Assembly: GCF_000067045.1 (NCBI RefSeq)
Contig: NC_010125.1
Location: forward strand, 2,408,001 to 2,472,000
Length of the DNA stretch: 64,000 bases
From: Gluconacetobacter diazotrophicus PA1 5
Lineage (GTDB): Bacteria > Pseudomonadota > Alphaproteobacteria > Acetobacterales > Acetobacteraceae
Reading direction: 5' to 3'
In this document: positions 50,622 to 61,164 of the stretch, piece after piece
Position numbering within the stretch: the stretch's first letter is position 1
How the letters are laid out: every line of letters starts with the position of its first letter
Notes under the pieces: generated by a model
Databases searched by the model: none
What the model was told of the DNA's origin: nothing
The model's input: the letters and a program-made list of their open reading frames with translations, nothing else
Position numbers and translations under genes: made by a program

Positions 50622-51368
50622 ATGACGACGCTGCCCGCCGCCCCCGTTCTTTCCCCCTCCGCCCTCGCCGCGATCCCTGCCGCGCTGGCAGGCATCCGGG
50701 CGCGGATTGCCGCCGCCGCCCGGCGGGCGGGGCGCGCGCCGGACGCGGTCACGCTGGTCGCGGTATCGAAATTCCATCCCCAGTCCAGCGTCGTGGCGGC
50801 CCTGGAAGCCGGACAGATGGTCTTCGGCGAGAACCGGGTGCAGGAAGCCGCCGGGAAATTTCCGTCCCTGCGCGCCGACTGGCCCGCGCTGCGGCTGCAT
50901 GTCATCGGCGGGTTGCAGACCAACAAGGCCCTGGACGCGGTGCGGATCGCGGACATGATCGAAAGCCTGGATCGCCCGGCGCTGGCCGATGCCCTGGCGC
51001 GCGCGGCCGATCGCGCCGGCCGCCTGCCGGACCTGCTGGTGCAGGTCAATACCGGCGACGAAGCCCAGAAATCCGGCGTGCCGCGCGCCCAGGCCGACGC
51101 CTTCATCACCGATTGCCGCCGGCGGTTCGGCGACGCGGTACGCGGGCTGATGTGCATTCCCCCGGCGGACCGGGACCCGGCGCCGCATTTCGCGTTCCTG
51201 GCGGAACTGGGCCGCGCGCACGGGCTGGAGGTGCTGTCGATGGGCATGTCGGCCGATTTCGAGGCGGCGATCGCGGCCGGGGCGACGCATGTGCGCGTCG
51301 GCAGCGCCATTTTCGGCCAGCGGCCTGCCACAGCAACGCCCGATCCAGACAGGGGGGCCGGGGAATAG
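50622..51368 (+). CDS. PLP-binding protein of the YggS/PROSC family
   Basis: A 248-residue single-domain TIM-barrel protein that binds pyridoxal 5'-phosphate and buffers PLP and amino/keto acid pools. The PLP lysine is in VAVSKFHP; FGENRVQEAAGK, LQTNKA, SMGMSADFEAAI and THVRVGSAIFG are the family markers. It is divergent from rsmB across 144 bp. The downstream kup gene begins 106 bp later, with a GGCAAG/CTTGCC stem-loop in between. Confidence 0.93.
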   Translation: MTTLPAAPVLSPSALAAIPAALAGIRARIAAAARRAGRAPDAVTLVAVSKFHPQSSVVAALEAGQMVFGENRVQEAAGKFPSLRADWPALRLHVIGGLQTNKALDAVRIADMIESLDRPALADALARAADRAGRLPDLLVQVNTGDEAQKSGVPRAQADAFITDCRRRFGDAVRGLMCIPPADRDPAPHFAFLAELGRAHGLEVLSMGMSADFEAAIAAGATHVRVGSAIFGQRPATATPDPDRGAGE

Positions 51369-51474
51369 CTAGGTCCCGGCAAGTCACCTTGCCCCCCCCG
51401 GATCATGACGCTATGCCGATGAACAAGGCCGGCCAACCCGCCGCCCTCTGATCTGACTGCGGAGACGTCCCGAC

Positions 51475-53469
51475 ATGACGCCAGTCCCGGGCGATATGGC
51501 CCCCGGATCCCTGCCTTCCGCCCCGGCGAGCCCGAACGCCGCGGGGGGCGTGGCGGACGTGCCGACGAAAATCACCGAATTCGGCGCCGACCAGCATGAA
51601 CATGCGGCCAATCCGGTCGGTTTCGCCGCCCTCATGGTCGTGCTGGGCGTGGTCTTCGGCGATATCGGGACAAGCCCGCTCTACGCCCTGCGATCGACCA
51701 TCCTGGTCGTGTCGCAGCACCACCAGATCGAAGCCTGGGAGGTGATGGGCGTCGAAAGCCTGATCCTGTGGTCGCTGATCCTGATCGTCACCGTGAAATA
51801 CGTGCTGCTGATCATGCGCGCCGACCATAATGGCGAGGGCGGGATCATCTCGCTGATGTCGCTGGCCCAGCGCGTGTCGGAAAACACCCGGCTGAAGCTG
51901 GTGCTGGGCATGACCGGCATCGCCGGGGCGTGCCTGTTCTTCGGCGACGGGCTGATCACGCCCGCGATTTCGGTCCTGTCGGCGGTCGAGGGGCTGGAGG
52001 TCAGCTTTCCCGCGGCCCACGACCTGGTCATTCCCGTGGCCATCATGGTGCTGATCGGGCTGTTCAGCGTCCAGTCGGCCGGCACGGGCAAGGTCGGCAC
52101 GGTCTTCGGCCCCGTCATGCTGCTCTGGTTCAGCATGCTGGGCATCCTGGGCATGCTGCAGATCCTGCGCCATCCGGGCATCCTGATGGCGATCTCGCCG
52201 ATCTATGCCGTGCGCTTCATCGCCTTTCACGGCTGGCTGTCGTTCATCGCGCTGGGGTCGGTGGTGCTGTCGGTCACCGGGGCCGAGGCCCTGTACGCCG
52301 ACATGGGACATTTCGGCCGCCAGCCCATCCGCTACGCCTGGCTGTTCTGCGTCCTGCCCTGCCTCGCGCTGAACTACATGGGCCAGGGGGCGCTGATCAT
52401 CGCCACGCCGTCGGCGCTGAGCAATCCGTTCTTCCTGCTGGGTCCGCACTGGATGCAGATCCCGATGGTCATCCTGTCGACGATGGCCACCGTCATCGCC
52501 AGCCAGGCCGGAATTTCCGGCGGGTTCTCGCTCTGTCGGCAGTTGATCCAGCTCGGCTACCTGCCGCGCATGCGCATCACCCACACCAACAAGAACGAGG
52601 AAGGGCAGATCTACCTGCCCGAGTTCAACCGCTTCCTGATGGTGGGCGCGCTGACGCTGGTGGTGGCGTTCCGCAGTTCCGACGCCCTGGCCTCGGCCTA
52701 CGGCATCGCGGTGACGGGCACCTTCATGTGCACCTGCGTCCTGGCGATGGTGGCGTTCCGCCGCCTGTATCACTGGTCGCGGGCGGCGGCGGCGTTCACG
52801 TTCGGCGGCTTCTTCGTCATGGACAGCATCTTCTTCGCGTCCAATGCGCTGAAGATCCCGCAGGGCGGCTGGGTGCCGGTGCTGCTGGGCATCGCGCTGA
52901 CCCTGATGATGACGACGTGGAAGCGCGGCCGCGGCCTGATCATGAACCGGCAGAAGCTGGACAGCCTGCCGGTCAATTCCTTCCTGGCGCGCCTGCCGCA
53001 GTCGCGCACCATCCGCGTGCCCGGCACGGCGGTGTTCATGACCGCGACGCCGGAATTCGTGCCCACCTGCCTGCTGCACAACCTGAAGCACAACAAGGTG
53101 CTGCACGAGCACGTGCTGTTCGTCACGGTCCAGACCCTGGACCAGCCCGAGGCCACGCGCGGCCACCGGGTGGCGCTGCAGCTTCTGGCACCCAATATCT
53201 ACCGGGTGATCCTGCGCTACGGCTTCATGGAAACCCCGAACCTGCCCCGCGCGCTGGAGGACCTGAAGGCCAACGGCGTGGATTTCGACGTCATGCAGGC
53301 ATCCTATTTCACCAGCCGCGAACTGCTGGTCCGGTCCTCGGTGCCCAAGATGTCGCGCTGGCGGATGTCGCTGTTCCTGCTGATGGCGCGCAACGCCACC
53401 CCCGCCACCGAATTCTTCCGCATCCCGCCGGACCGGGTCGTGGAACTGGGCGTGCGGCTTGCCATCTGA
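51475..53469 (+). CDS. kup: potassium uptake protein Kup
   Basis: A 664-residue low-affinity potassium/proton symporter with 12 predicted transmembrane helices and a soluble C-terminal domain of about 150 residues. The family signatures [18 protein letters not shown] and [15 protein letters not shown] are at the N-terminus; [18 protein letters not shown] and the ADMGHFG segment follow. Kup systems serve K+ uptake at low pH. Its final 11 bp overlap the hemW start. It has its own probable promoter in the 106-bp gap after yggS. Confidence 0.95.
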   Translation: MTPVPGDMAPGSLPSAPASPNAAGGVADVPTKITEFGADQHEHAANPVGFAALMVVLGVVFGDIGTSPLYALRSTILVVSQHHQIEAWEVMGVESLILWSLILIVTVKYVLLIMRADHNGEGGIISLMSLAQRVSENTRLKLVLGMTGIAGACLFFGDGLITPAISVLSAVEGLEVSFPAAHDLVIPVAIMVLIGLFSVQSAGTGKVGTVFGPVMLLWFSMLGILGMLQILRHPGILMAISPIYAVRFIAFHGWLSFIALGSVVLSVTGAEALYADMGHFGRQPIRYAWLFCVLPCLALNYMGQGALIIATPSALSNPFFLLGPHWMQIPMVILSTMATVIASQAGISGGFSLCRQLIQLGYLPRMRITHTNKNEEGQIYLPEFNRFLMVGALTLVVAFRSSDALASAYGIAVTGTFMCTCVLAMVAFRRLYHWSRAAAAFTFGGFFVMDSIFFASNALKIPQGGWVPVLLGIALTLMMTTWKRGRGLIMNRQKLDSLPVNSFLARLPQSRTIRVPGTAVFMTATPEFVPTCLLHNLKHNKVLHEHVLFVTVQTLDQPEATRGHRVALQLLAPNIYRVILRYGFMETPNLPRALEDLKANGVDFDVMQASYFTSRELLVRSSVPKMSRWRMSLFLLMARNATPATEFFRIPPDRVVELGVRLAI

Positions 53470-54640
53470 CGCCGCACCGCTCGCGCTCTATATCCACTGG
53501 CCATTCTGCCTGGCCAAATGTCCGTACTGCGATTTCAACAGCCATGTCCGCGATGTCATCCCCCAGGCCCGCTTCGCCGCCGCCCTGCGGCGCGAACTGG
53601 CGCAGGACGCGGCACGGCTGAACGCGGACGGGCCCCGCAGGCTGGGCTCGATCTTCTTCGGCGGGGGCACACCCTCGCTGATGGACCCGGCGACCGTGGC
53701 GGCGCTGATCGCGGACGCCACCACCCTGTTCACCCCCCTGCCGGACCTGGAAATCACGCTGGAGGCCAACCCCACCAGCGTCGAGGCCGGGCGGCTGCGC
53801 GCGTTCCGCGATGCCGGGATCAACCGGGTGTCGCTGGGCATCCAGAGCCTGGATGACGACGCGCTGCGCCTGCTGGGCCGGGAACATTCCGCCACGCAGG
53901 CCATAGATGCGCTGGATCTGGCGCGCGGCCTGTTCGACCGGATCTCGTTCGACCTGATCTATGCGCGGCCGGGCCAGTCCCTGCCGGCGTGGCGGGCCGA
54001 ACTGGACCGGGCGCTCTCGCTCGTCTCCGATCATCTGTCGCTGTATCAGTTGACCATCGAGCCCGGCACCCGGTTCGAGGGGCTGCACCGCCAGGGCCTG
54101 CTGGCCCTTCCGGACGAGGACGATGCCGCGCGGCTGTACGAGGAAACGGCTATCGTCGCCGGCCGCCACGGACTGATGGGGTACGAGGTCTCGAACTACG
54201 CCCGTCCCGGGGCGGAAAGCCGCCACAACCTGACCTACTGGCGCTATGGCGATTACCTGGGCATCGGTCCCGGCGCGCATAGCCGCCTGACGCTGGACGG
54301 TACGCTGCACGCCACCCGCCGCCACCGCGCCCCCGAACCCTGGGCCGAACGGGTCGAGCGGCAGGGAAGCGGCGTGATGCAGGACGAGACCTTGTCGGCG
54401 CGCGACCGCGCCCGGGAAATGCTGCTGATGGGCCTGCGCCTGAGCGAGGGTATCCCCGAGGACCGCTTCGCCCGCCGCACCGGCATGGCGATGGCCGATG
54501 CGCTGGACCCCGCGATTCTGGCGGCGGCGCTGGAAGAAGGATATCTTCTGCGGGACGAGACGACGGACGGACCGGTCCTGCGCGCAACACCGTCGGGCCG
54601 CCTCCGCCTGGAAGCGCTGCTCGGCGCCCTGGTGCTGTAG
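53459..54640 (+). CDS. hemW: radical SAM heme chaperone HemW
   Basis: A 393-residue HemW/HemN-like radical SAM protein. The [4Fe-4S] ligands are Cys17, Cys21 and Cys24 in [12 protein letters not shown], and GGGTPSLM and [17 protein letters not shown] are the SAM and barrel motifs. It lacks the extra cysteine after the motif found in true HemN; HemW binds heme and helps its transfer. The start is TTG 53459, overlapping kup; there is no in-frame ATG or GTG upstream of the first conserved strand (ALYIHWPFC). C-terminal domain ends [13 protein letters not shown]. Confidence 0.92.
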   Translation: MPSDAAPLALYIHWPFCLAKCPYCDFNSHVRDVIPQARFAAALRRELAQDAARLNADGPRRLGSIFFGGGTPSLMDPATVAALIADATTLFTPLPDLEITLEANPTSVEAGRLRAFRDAGINRVSLGIQSLDDDALRLLGREHSATQAIDALDLARGLFDRISFDLIYARPGQSLPAWRAELDRALSLVSDHLSLYQLTIEPGTRFEGLHRQGLLALPDEDDAARLYEETAIVAGRHGLMGYEVSNYARPGAESRHNLTYWRYGDYLGIGPGAHSRLTLDGTLHATRRHRAPEPWAERVERQGSGVMQDETLSARDRAREMLLMGLRLSEGIPEDRFARRTGMAMADALDPAILAAALEEGYLLRDETTDGPVLRATPSGRLRLEALLGALVL

Positions 54641-54670
54641 GACCCGGCCCACCAGCATTTAGGACGCCGC

Positions 54671-55861
54671 ATGTTTTTCTGCCCTCTCCGGCGCGCGATG
54701 CGCCTCGGGACGACCCGACGCGAATCGACGCCGCGCGAAGTGCCGCGCCGCGCCTTCCGCCGCGCCCTGGGCGCCGGCGTGCTCGGCCTGCTGGCCGCCT
54801 GGCTGACGGCCGGGCCGCCCGCGCGGGCGGCCGCCCCGCAACTGGTGATCGAGGACAATGATTTCCTCGGTCCCGGCGGATCGGACCAGCAATCGATCAT
54901 TCCGCTGCTGTTCAATCCGGCGGTCCGGGTCCTGGGCTTCACCGTCGTGACCGGCGATGGCTGGGAAAACCAGGAATCCGCCCATCTGCGCCGGTTCCTG
55001 GACATTATCGGCCGGGGCGACGTGCCGGTGGCGGACGGCGCGGTCTATCCGCTGATCAACAGCGTGCCGATGATGCGCCTGCGCGAACAGCAATACGGCG
55101 TCATCCCGTGGAAGGGCGCCTGGGGCGGAATCGGGTCGATCGACGGCACGCCCGCGACCCAGCCCCCCTTGCCGGACCTGAAGGAGGGCGCCCCGGCACA
55201 GCGTCCGATCGATGACAGTGCGGCCCTGTTCCTGATCCGTCAGGTCCACAATCACCCCCATCAGGTCACCATCGTGGCCGCCGGGCCGCTGACCAACCTG
55301 GCGCTGGCGATCCGCATCGACCCGACCTTCGCCGCGACGGCGAAACAACTGGTGTTCATGGGCGGATTGCTGGACACCAGCATGAAATCGCTGACCGGGA
55401 ACGTCGATTTCGCCTCGGACTTCAACATGATCTTCGACCCGGAGGCGGCGCATATCACGCTGACGGCACCGTGGCCGTCGATCACCGTCGTGGGCAACGT
55501 GTCGAACGACCTGATGATGACGCGCGACTACCTGAAGCGCATCACGCAGAAGAAGACGAAAATGACGGACTATATCGGCACCTATTACGACCCGCTGCCG
55601 ATGTGGGACGAACTGGCGACGGCGATCGCCGCCGACCCCGGCCTGATCACGTCCTCGATCGACGCCTATATGGACATCGACATTTCCAAGGGGCCGCAAT
55701 ACGGCCACGCCGTCGTCTGGCCGGATGCCACCGCGCCCAGGGCGATGGGCGTCCGCAAGGTGCGGATCGTGCAGTCCGTGGATGCGGGACGCTTCCTCGC
55801 CACGTTCCTGCACGAGGCCCAGAGCGACATCCATCCGTCCCATGCCTTCCCCCGGCCCTGA
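54671..55861 (+). CDS. exported inosine/uridine-preferring nucleoside hydrolase family protein
   Basis: A 396-residue nucleoside hydrolase with an N-terminal signal-like region (RRAFRRALGAGVLGLLAAWL) that could be a Tat or Sec signal or an anchor. Calcium/ribose-site aspartates appear in IEDNDFLGPGGSDQ, a variant of the usual DTDPGxDD motif, with TIVAAGPLTNLALA and the SDFNMIFDPEAA loop intact. It probably scavenges ribosides in the periplasm. The altered first motif makes activity uncertain. ATG 54671 begins 30 bp after hemW. Confidence 0.83.
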   Translation: MFFCPLRRAMRLGTTRRESTPREVPRRAFRRALGAGVLGLLAAWLTAGPPARAAAPQLVIEDNDFLGPGGSDQQSIIPLLFNPAVRVLGFTVVTGDGWENQESAHLRRFLDIIGRGDVPVADGAVYPLINSVPMMRLREQQYGVIPWKGAWGGIGSIDGTPATQPPLPDLKEGAPAQRPIDDSAALFLIRQVHNHPHQVTIVAAGPLTNLALAIRIDPTFAATAKQLVFMGGLLDTSMKSLTGNVDFASDFNMIFDPEAAHITLTAPWPSITVVGNVSNDLMMTRDYLKRITQKKTKMTDYIGTYYDPLPMWDELATAIAADPGLITSSIDAYMDIDISKGPQYGHAVVWPDATAPRAMGVRKVRIVQSVDAGRFLATFLHEAQSDIHPSHAFPRP

Positions 55862-55868
55862 CGATCCC

Positions 55869-56315
55869 ATGTTGCACATGGTCAAGCTGGCGGTCGGAAT
55901 CGCATCGATCGACGACCTGGCGCATCGTCAGCGCACGATGATGGAGGGCGCCGGAGATGGGCTGGACGGCACGCACGCCGACGGACGGCCCTGGCTGCGT
56001 ACCCGCATGTATCCCCGCCGGGCAGAAGAAATTCTGCAGGGCGGTTCGCTCTACCGGGTCATCGGCGGCATGATCCTGTGCCGGCAGCGCATCGCTGATA
56101 TCCGCCCGGACGTGCGCGAAGACGGGGCGGCCTGCGCGCTGGTAGTGCTGGCCCCCGCGATCGTCCCGGTCGTCCCGCGCCCGATGCGCCCCTTCCAGGG
56201 CTGGCGCTACCTGCGCCCGGCCGACGCCCCGCCCGATCTGGGCGCGGGCGGCGGCGACGCCACGGCGCTGCCCGAAGCGCTGCGGCGGGACTTGGCGGGG
56301 CTGTGCCTGATCTAG
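55869..56315 (+). CDS. DUF1489 family protein
   Basis: A 148-residue protein with the DUF1489 signature: MLHMVKLAVGIASIDDLAHR at the start, RTRMYPRRAEEILQGGSLYR in the middle, and IGGMILCRQRIADI. DUF1489 proteins are small cytoplasmic proteins found widely in alphaproteobacteria, with no known function. ATG 55869 begins 7 bp after the nucleoside hydrolase gene. Confidence 0.85.
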   Translation: MLHMVKLAVGIASIDDLAHRQRTMMEGAGDGLDGTHADGRPWLRTRMYPRRAEEILQGGSLYRVIGGMILCRQRIADIRPDVREDGAACALVVLAPAIVPVVPRPMRPFQGWRYLRPADAPPDLGAGGGDATALPEALRRDLAGLCLI

Positions 56316-56364
56316 ACGCCGCTGGCGAAGTCCCGGGAAATCAATACTCTGCGCAGGAGAGCGA

Positions 56365-57684
56365 TTGCGCGGACTCATGAAAATGGGGCAACATGGCATC
56401 ATGACCCGACGTCTGACGCCACCGGACGATGCCGCCCCACCCGCCGCGCGCCGGCCGCACGGCGGATACGGCGTCGTGATCGGCCTGTCGCTGCTGGGCG
56501 CGGCCGCGACGCTGGCGGCCTGCAGCACCGCGCCCGGGTCACGCTATTCGCGCTATTATGCCCGCAACGGCGCCTACCGCGCCCCCGGCCCGGCCGAGGA
56601 CCCATGGGGCCCGTACATCGCCGAGGCCTCGGGCCGCTTCGCGGTGCCGCAGGAATGGATCCGCGCCGTCATCCAGCAGGAATCGGGCGGCCATGAATAC
56701 CTGGACGGCCAGCCGATCACTTCCTCCGCCGGGGCGATGGGCCTGATGCAGTTGATGCCGCAGACCTATGCCGACATGCAGGACCAGAACACGCTCGGCC
56801 CCGACCCGTACGAACCGCACGACAATATCCTGGCCGGCACCGCCTATATCCGGCAGATGTACGACCGCTACGGCGCACCGGGATTCCTGGCGGCCTACAA
56901 CGCCGGACCGCAGCGGCTGGACGATTATCTGCAGACCGGGCGGTCGCTGCCGAACGAGACGGTCAATTACCTGGCCTCGGTCACACCCAACCTGGGCAGC
57001 ACCATCCCCCTCAGCGGCCCGCTGGCGGCCTATGGCACCGGCACGCAGATGGTCTCGGCCACACCGACGCCCCTGCCGGTGGCCATGGCATCCGCCGCAC
57101 GGCCGGCCGGCCCCCGGCTGCCGGTCGTCGTCACGCCCACGATCGCCAACCCGACCGGCGGCCAGCCGATCCAGTACGCGGCCTATGTCCCGCCGCGCCC
57201 CCGTGCCGCGCGCTGCGCGCAGGACCCCAACGCGGCCTACGACCCCGACGCGCCCTGCCTGCCCATGGTCAGCGGCCCGCCGCAACCTCTGCCGCCCCCG
57301 GCACCGGTGCTGCCGGCAGTCGTCACCGCCGCCACGATGCCGCCGGCCCCGTCCCGGATGGCGCCCATCGTTCCCGCGATCATTCATATTCCGCTCTCGG
57401 GCCGTGCCCTGCCGCCTGACGGCGTGAATTACGGCCAATGGGCCATCCAGGTCGGCGCCTTCACTTCGGAGGGCCAGGCCCGCTTCGCCAACACGATGGC
57501 CCGCCAGGCCGCGTTCAACGCCCTGAATGGTGCCCGCGGCGTCGTGCAGCCCATCCCGTCGCCCGGCGGTCACGCCGTCTATCGCGCGCGGCTGGCCGGC
57601 CTGGCGCAGAACAGCGCGGCCACGGCCTGCACCACCCTGCGGCAGCAGGGACTGGCATGCATGATCGTCCGGCCGGGGCATTAG
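56365..57684 (+). CDS. lytic transglycosylase lipoprotein with SPOR domain
   Basis: A peptidoglycan lytic enzyme. The likely start is ATG 56401 (427 residues; 439 from 56365). A hydrophobic segment ends in ATLAAC, a probable lipobox, so the protein is likely an outer-membrane lipoprotein. The SLT domain follows: EWIRAVIQQESGGHEY with catalytic Glu, AGAMGLMQLMPQTYADM, and AGTAYIRQMYDRYG...AAYNAGP. A Pro/Ala-rich linker of about 150 residues leads to the C-terminal SPOR domain (YGQWAIQVGAFTSEGQARF), which binds denuded septal glycan. The combination suggests RlpA- or MltE-like action at the division site. Confidence 0.88.
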   Translation: MRGLMKMGQHGIMTRRLTPPDDAAPPAARRPHGGYGVVIGLSLLGAAATLAACSTAPGSRYSRYYARNGAYRAPGPAEDPWGPYIAEASGRFAVPQEWIRAVIQQESGGHEYLDGQPITSSAGAMGLMQLMPQTYADMQDQNTLGPDPYEPHDNILAGTAYIRQMYDRYGAPGFLAAYNAGPQRLDDYLQTGRSLPNETVNYLASVTPNLGSTIPLSGPLAAYGTGTQMVSATPTPLPVAMASAARPAGPRLPVVVTPTIANPTGGQPIQYAAYVPPRPRAARCAQDPNAAYDPDAPCLPMVSGPPQPLPPPAPVLPAVVTAATMPPAPSRMAPIVPAIIHIPLSGRALPPDGVNYGQWAIQVGAFTSEGQARFANTMARQAAFNALNGARGVVQPIPSPGGHAVYRARLAGLAQNSAATACTTLRQQGLACMIVRPGH

Positions 57685-57706
57685 GTTTCCCCGGATTCTT
57701 CTACCC

Positions 57707-59659
57707 TTATTCGCTTTCGCTGTCGGGCAGCGCTCCGGGCACGTGCAGTTCCGGCAGGTGAACCATGGCCTGGCGGACCAGGTTGGCCGAATGCGCCCCC
57801 AGCGAAAGCGCATAATCGCCGGCCGGCACCACCCATTCCAGCGTGGCGGGGTGCCACTGTCCCAGCAGATGCGCGTCGATGCCCAGCGACAGGCGCGCCG
57901 CCTGCCCCGGTTCCAGTTGCACGACGCGCCAGCCCACCAGCCGCTTCGGCGCGTCACCCACCCCGGCGGGCAGGTCCAGATAGACCTGCGGCACGTCGCG
58001 GCCCGCGCCGCTGCCGGAATTGGTCACGCCGAAGGACACGACCAGCCGCGTCCCGTCCCGCGTCACCCGCAGGTCGCTGTATGAAAACCGCGCTCGGACC
58101 GACAGCCCGTAGCCGAACGGAAACAGCGGCGCGACATGCGCGCGGTCGAACGCCTTGTAGCCCGACAGGCTGACCTGCGCCGGCACCTGCCCGCCCGTGA
58201 AGGTCGCGGGCAGCCGCCCGGCGAAATCCCGCTGACCGGTCAGCAGCGCCGCCAGCGCGGCCTCGCCCCCGCCGCGCCAGGACCAGGCCTGAACCACACC
58301 GTCGACCAGGTCCAGCCACGGCATGGGCCGGTCCGGATCGTCCGACAGCAGCACGACCACCACATGGCCGCCGCTGCCCGCGATGGCGGCGATCAGCCGG
58401 TCATCCTGCGGCCCCTCGGAAAAAACCACGATCCGATCCGCCCGCGCGACATCGGCGGGCGAGTGCCCGCCCCCCGGCGAATCGGCAGCCAGCCGCGCCG
58501 CCTGCCCCGTGCGGCCCAGGGCCTCCACCAGCGCGCGGGCCGCGTCGTGCGCGGCACCCGCGCCCACGATCAGGACCGGGCCATCGGCGGTGGCGCCGCC
58601 CGTGGTCGCCAGCGGCAGCACATCGTTTTCGTTCCGCAGCAGGACGGCGCCCTCCGCCAGTTCCTCCTCCGCCAGCGGATCGTGCGGCGGCTGGACCGTA
58701 CCCAGCGCACCGAAGGGCGGCGGGCGGTCGATCACGCCGGCCTGGTCCAGCGGCAGCAGGATATGCGCGATCATCCGGTCCAGCGTGGCGGGCTGCACCG
58801 CGCCGCCGCTCACCGCCTGCCGCAAGACCACGGCGAACAGGGTGTCCGTCGCCGGCGATCCCTCCAGGTCCACGCCGGCGGCCAGCGTCGCCAGCAGGAA
58901 AGGCTGGCGCGCCATGCCGTCGCCCGCGACCTCGCGGTCCGCCAGCTCGGCGATCATGCCGGAAATGCCATCCATCGCGGATCGTCCGCCTCCCGTCCAT
59001 GTCGCCGCAGGATGAGCGTCGGCGATCGCCGTCCGGCACAGGATTCCGGCGCCCCGGGCCTGTTCCATCGCCAGGTACAGGCCCAGCAGCCGGTCGGCGC
59101 GCGTGGCGCCGGGGCCGGCGACGCCCTTGCCGCCGAACAGCGGCAGCACATGGCCCGCCAGCAGCCCGGAGGCGGCGCCCCCCATCACCCGGCCGCTCAG
59201 CAACGGGTCTTCGCCATCGCGCGTCCGCCCGGTCGGCACCGGCCCGACGCCCCCCATCGGCACGATGGCCCGCCCGGCCGCGCGAACCGCATGCGCGTGC
59301 GCCAGCCCGGCCCGCCGCGCCAGATCCGTGTCCCATGTCGCCATCAGCGCCAACGGCGACGGCAGGCCCGGCCCGTCGCCCAGCGCCATGCGCAACGCGG
59401 GCAGGCCCACGCGCGGAACCCCCGGCAGGGTGACGATCATGGGGCCGCCGCCCTGCGCCGGGGTCATTTCGGCCTGGACCAGGGCCAGCTTTTCCGCCGG
59501 CGTCAGGCGCGCCACCATCGACGCGATTCGCGTCCCCCGGTCCACCGCGCCGGCCCGCGACACGGACTGCATGACCGGCAGGATCGACGCGACGCCCAGG
59601 GCCGCCACGACCAGGCGCGTCCTTCGCCTTCGGGAATCCGTCCGCACCGTCAATCCCAT
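57707..59659 (-). CDS. GH3-family glycoside hydrolase homologue, catalytic domain degenerate
   Basis: A 650-residue exported protein (signal peptide in residues about 10-37, with Arg-rich SRRRRTRLVVAALG) resembling GH3 beta-glucosidases. The first domain keeps LGDGPGLPSPLALMATWDTD but lacks the usual KH motif, and the nucleophile segment reads TAIADAHPAATW where SDW is expected. The alpha/beta sandwich domain has GAVLLRNENDVLPLA, and the C-terminus has the fibronectin III-like domain (RDVPQVYLDLP). At 650 residues it is shorter than most three-domain GH3 enzymes. Possibly inactive, or a carbohydrate-binding derivative. ATG 59659 has G-rich sequence upstream. Confidence 0.75.
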   Translation of the reverse strand: MGLTVRTDSRRRRTRLVVAALGVASILPVMQSVSRAGAVDRGTRIASMVARLTPAEKLALVQAEMTPAQGGGPMIVTLPGVPRVGLPALRMALGDGPGLPSPLALMATWDTDLARRAGLAHAHAVRAAGRAIVPMGGVGPVPTGRTRDGEDPLLSGRVMGGAASGLLAGHVLPLFGGKGVAGPGATRADRLLGLYLAMEQARGAGILCRTAIADAHPAATWTGGGRSAMDGISGMIAELADREVAGDGMARQPFLLATLAAGVDLEGSPATDTLFAVVLRQAVSGGAVQPATLDRMIAHILLPLDQAGVIDRPPPFGALGTVQPPHDPLAEEELAEGAVLLRNENDVLPLATTGGATADGPVLIVGAGAAHDAARALVEALGRTGQAARLAADSPGGGHSPADVARADRIVVFSEGPQDDRLIAAIAGSGGHVVVVLLSDDPDRPMPWLDLVDGVVQAWSWRGGGEAALAALLTGQRDFAGRLPATFTGGQVPAQVSLSGYKAFDRAHVAPLFPFGYGLSVRARFSYSDLRVTRDGTRLVVSFGVTNSGSGAGRDVPQVYLDLPAGVGDAPKRLVGWRVVQLEPGQAARLSLGIDAHLLGQWHPATLEWVVPAGDYALSLGAHSANLVRQAMVHLPELHVPGALPDSESE

Positions 59660-59845
59660 CCCCCCTGCCCCTGCGCCGCGATCCGGGCGCCATGACACGT
59701 CAACGCCCCATGTGGCGGAAACGTCGCGAGACACCGCCTTCGATCACGGCGCCGCATGATGTCTCTTTTCAAGCAGGCCGGAACAGGGAAGAAGGGATTT
59801 TGCATCTCCATTGCGTGATGGCCATCTTTTTTGGAATCCCCCCTC

Positions 59846-61003
59846 GTGCCCCTGCCCCTTCTCGCGCTCGCGCTCGCCTCGTTCGGAATCGGAACGACCG
59901 AATTCGTCATCATGGGGTTGCTGCCCCAGCTGGCCGACAATCTGGGCGTGTCGATCCCCGCCGCCGGGCAACTCGTCTCGGGCTATGCGCTGGGGGTGAC
60001 GGTGGGGGCGCCGATCGTGGCGGTCGCGACCGCGCCCCTGCGCCGCAAGACCGCCCTGCTGGTCCTGATGGCCATGTTCATCGTCGGTAATTTCTGCTGC
60101 GCCGTCGCGCCCACCTACCTGCTGCTGATGGCGGCGCGGGTCATGACCGCCTTCTGTCACGGGGCCTTCTTCGGCACCGCGGCCATCGTGGCGGCCGACC
60201 TGGTTCCGCGCAACAAGCGGGCGCAGGCCCTGTCCCTGGTGTTCGCCGGCCTGACCCTGGCCAACGTGTTCGGCGTCCCGTTCGGCACCGCGCTGGGCCA
60301 GTGGGCGGGGTGGCGCGCGACCTTCTGGGCGGTCTGCGCCATCGGGGTCGTGGCGCTGCTGGCCATCGTCGTGCTGGTGCCGGGCGGGGACGACCACGCC
60401 CCGGCCCGCGTGCTGGCGGAACTGCGCGTGCTGCGCCGGCGGCAGGTCCTGCTGACCATGCTGATCTCGACCATGTGCTCCGCCAGCCTGTTCAGCGTCT
60501 TTACCTACATCACCCCGCTGCTGCAGATCCGGGCCGGCCTGTCGCCGCAGATGGTCACGGTGGCGCTGCTGCTGTTCGGGGCGGGCATCACCATCGGCAA
60601 CCTGGCCGGCGGCCGCCTGGCGGACTGGGTGCTGCTGCCTTCGGTCATCATGGCGCTGGTGGCGTCGATCGTGGTGCTGGTGGCGTTCGTCGAAACCAGC
60701 CATTTCGCCGTCGCCTCCATGGCCACGCTGTTCCTGTGGGGCATCATCGTGTTCGCGCTGGTCCCGCCCCTGCAATATCGCGTCGTGCAGCAGGCGGCCG
60801 AGGCCCCGAACATGGCCTCGACCCTCAACCAGGGCGCCTTCAACCTGGGCAACGCGGTGGGGGCGTGGATCGGCGGGCTGGTCGTGTCCTCGCCCTGGTC
60901 CTATGGCGCGCTGCCGGTCGTGGGCGCGGTGCTGGCGCTGGCGGCGCTGCTGCTGGTCCTGTGGGCGCAGGCCGCCGAACGCGGTACGGTGGCCGCACGC
61001 TAG
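59846..61003 (+). CDS. MFS transporter of the DHA1 (AraJ/YdhP-like) type
   Basis: A 385-residue twelve-helix major facilitator. The N-terminus SFGIGTTEFVIMGLLPQLAD and the loop 2-3 region fit the AraJ/DHA1 arabinose-efflux-like subfamily, which exports sugars or small drugs. Substrate unknown. The start is uncertain: GTG 59846 gives MPLPLLALALASFGIGTTE and matches the family; TTG 59831 adds five residues. It is divergent from the GH3 gene across 186 bp. Confidence 0.88.
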   Translation: MPLPLLALALASFGIGTTEFVIMGLLPQLADNLGVSIPAAGQLVSGYALGVTVGAPIVAVATAPLRRKTALLVLMAMFIVGNFCCAVAPTYLLLMAARVMTAFCHGAFFGTAAIVAADLVPRNKRAQALSLVFAGLTLANVFGVPFGTALGQWAGWRATFWAVCAIGVVALLAIVVLVPGGDDHAPARVLAELRVLRRRQVLLTMLISTMCSASLFSVFTYITPLLQIRAGLSPQMVTVALLLFGAGITIGNLAGGRLADWVLLPSVIMALVASIVVLVAFVETSHFAVASMATLFLWGIIVFALVPPLQYRVVQQAAEAPNMASTLNQGAFNLGNAVGAWIGGLVVSSPWSYGALPVVGAVLALAALLLVLWAQAAERGTVAAR

Positions 61004-61164
61004 AGAAAATGTCCTGCCGACTTGGCGGGGCTGGCAGGCCGGGATATGAAGACGGCATCGAAACCGGCTGGAACCTGGCCCGACCGCCGGCCCCGGCCGG
61101 GCGGGAAACACCACGACGGCCGGTCCATCAGCGGGACCATACACAAGGGGACCACAGGGGCATC

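Noticed and set aside
49481-51290. N-terminal extension of rsmB up to 51290
   Set aside because: It would run antisense through yggS and contains no family sequence; the start at 50477 fits the NusB-like domain.
51378-51393. Terminator GGCAAG-TCAC-CTTGCC between yggS and kup
   Set aside because: Six-bp stem followed by C-run rather than T-run; kept only as a remark in the yggS entry.
59790-59835. Terminator GATGGCCATC plus T6 before the MFS gene
   Set aside because: The palindrome has no loop and only five pairs, and it precedes a gene start; more likely part of the leader.
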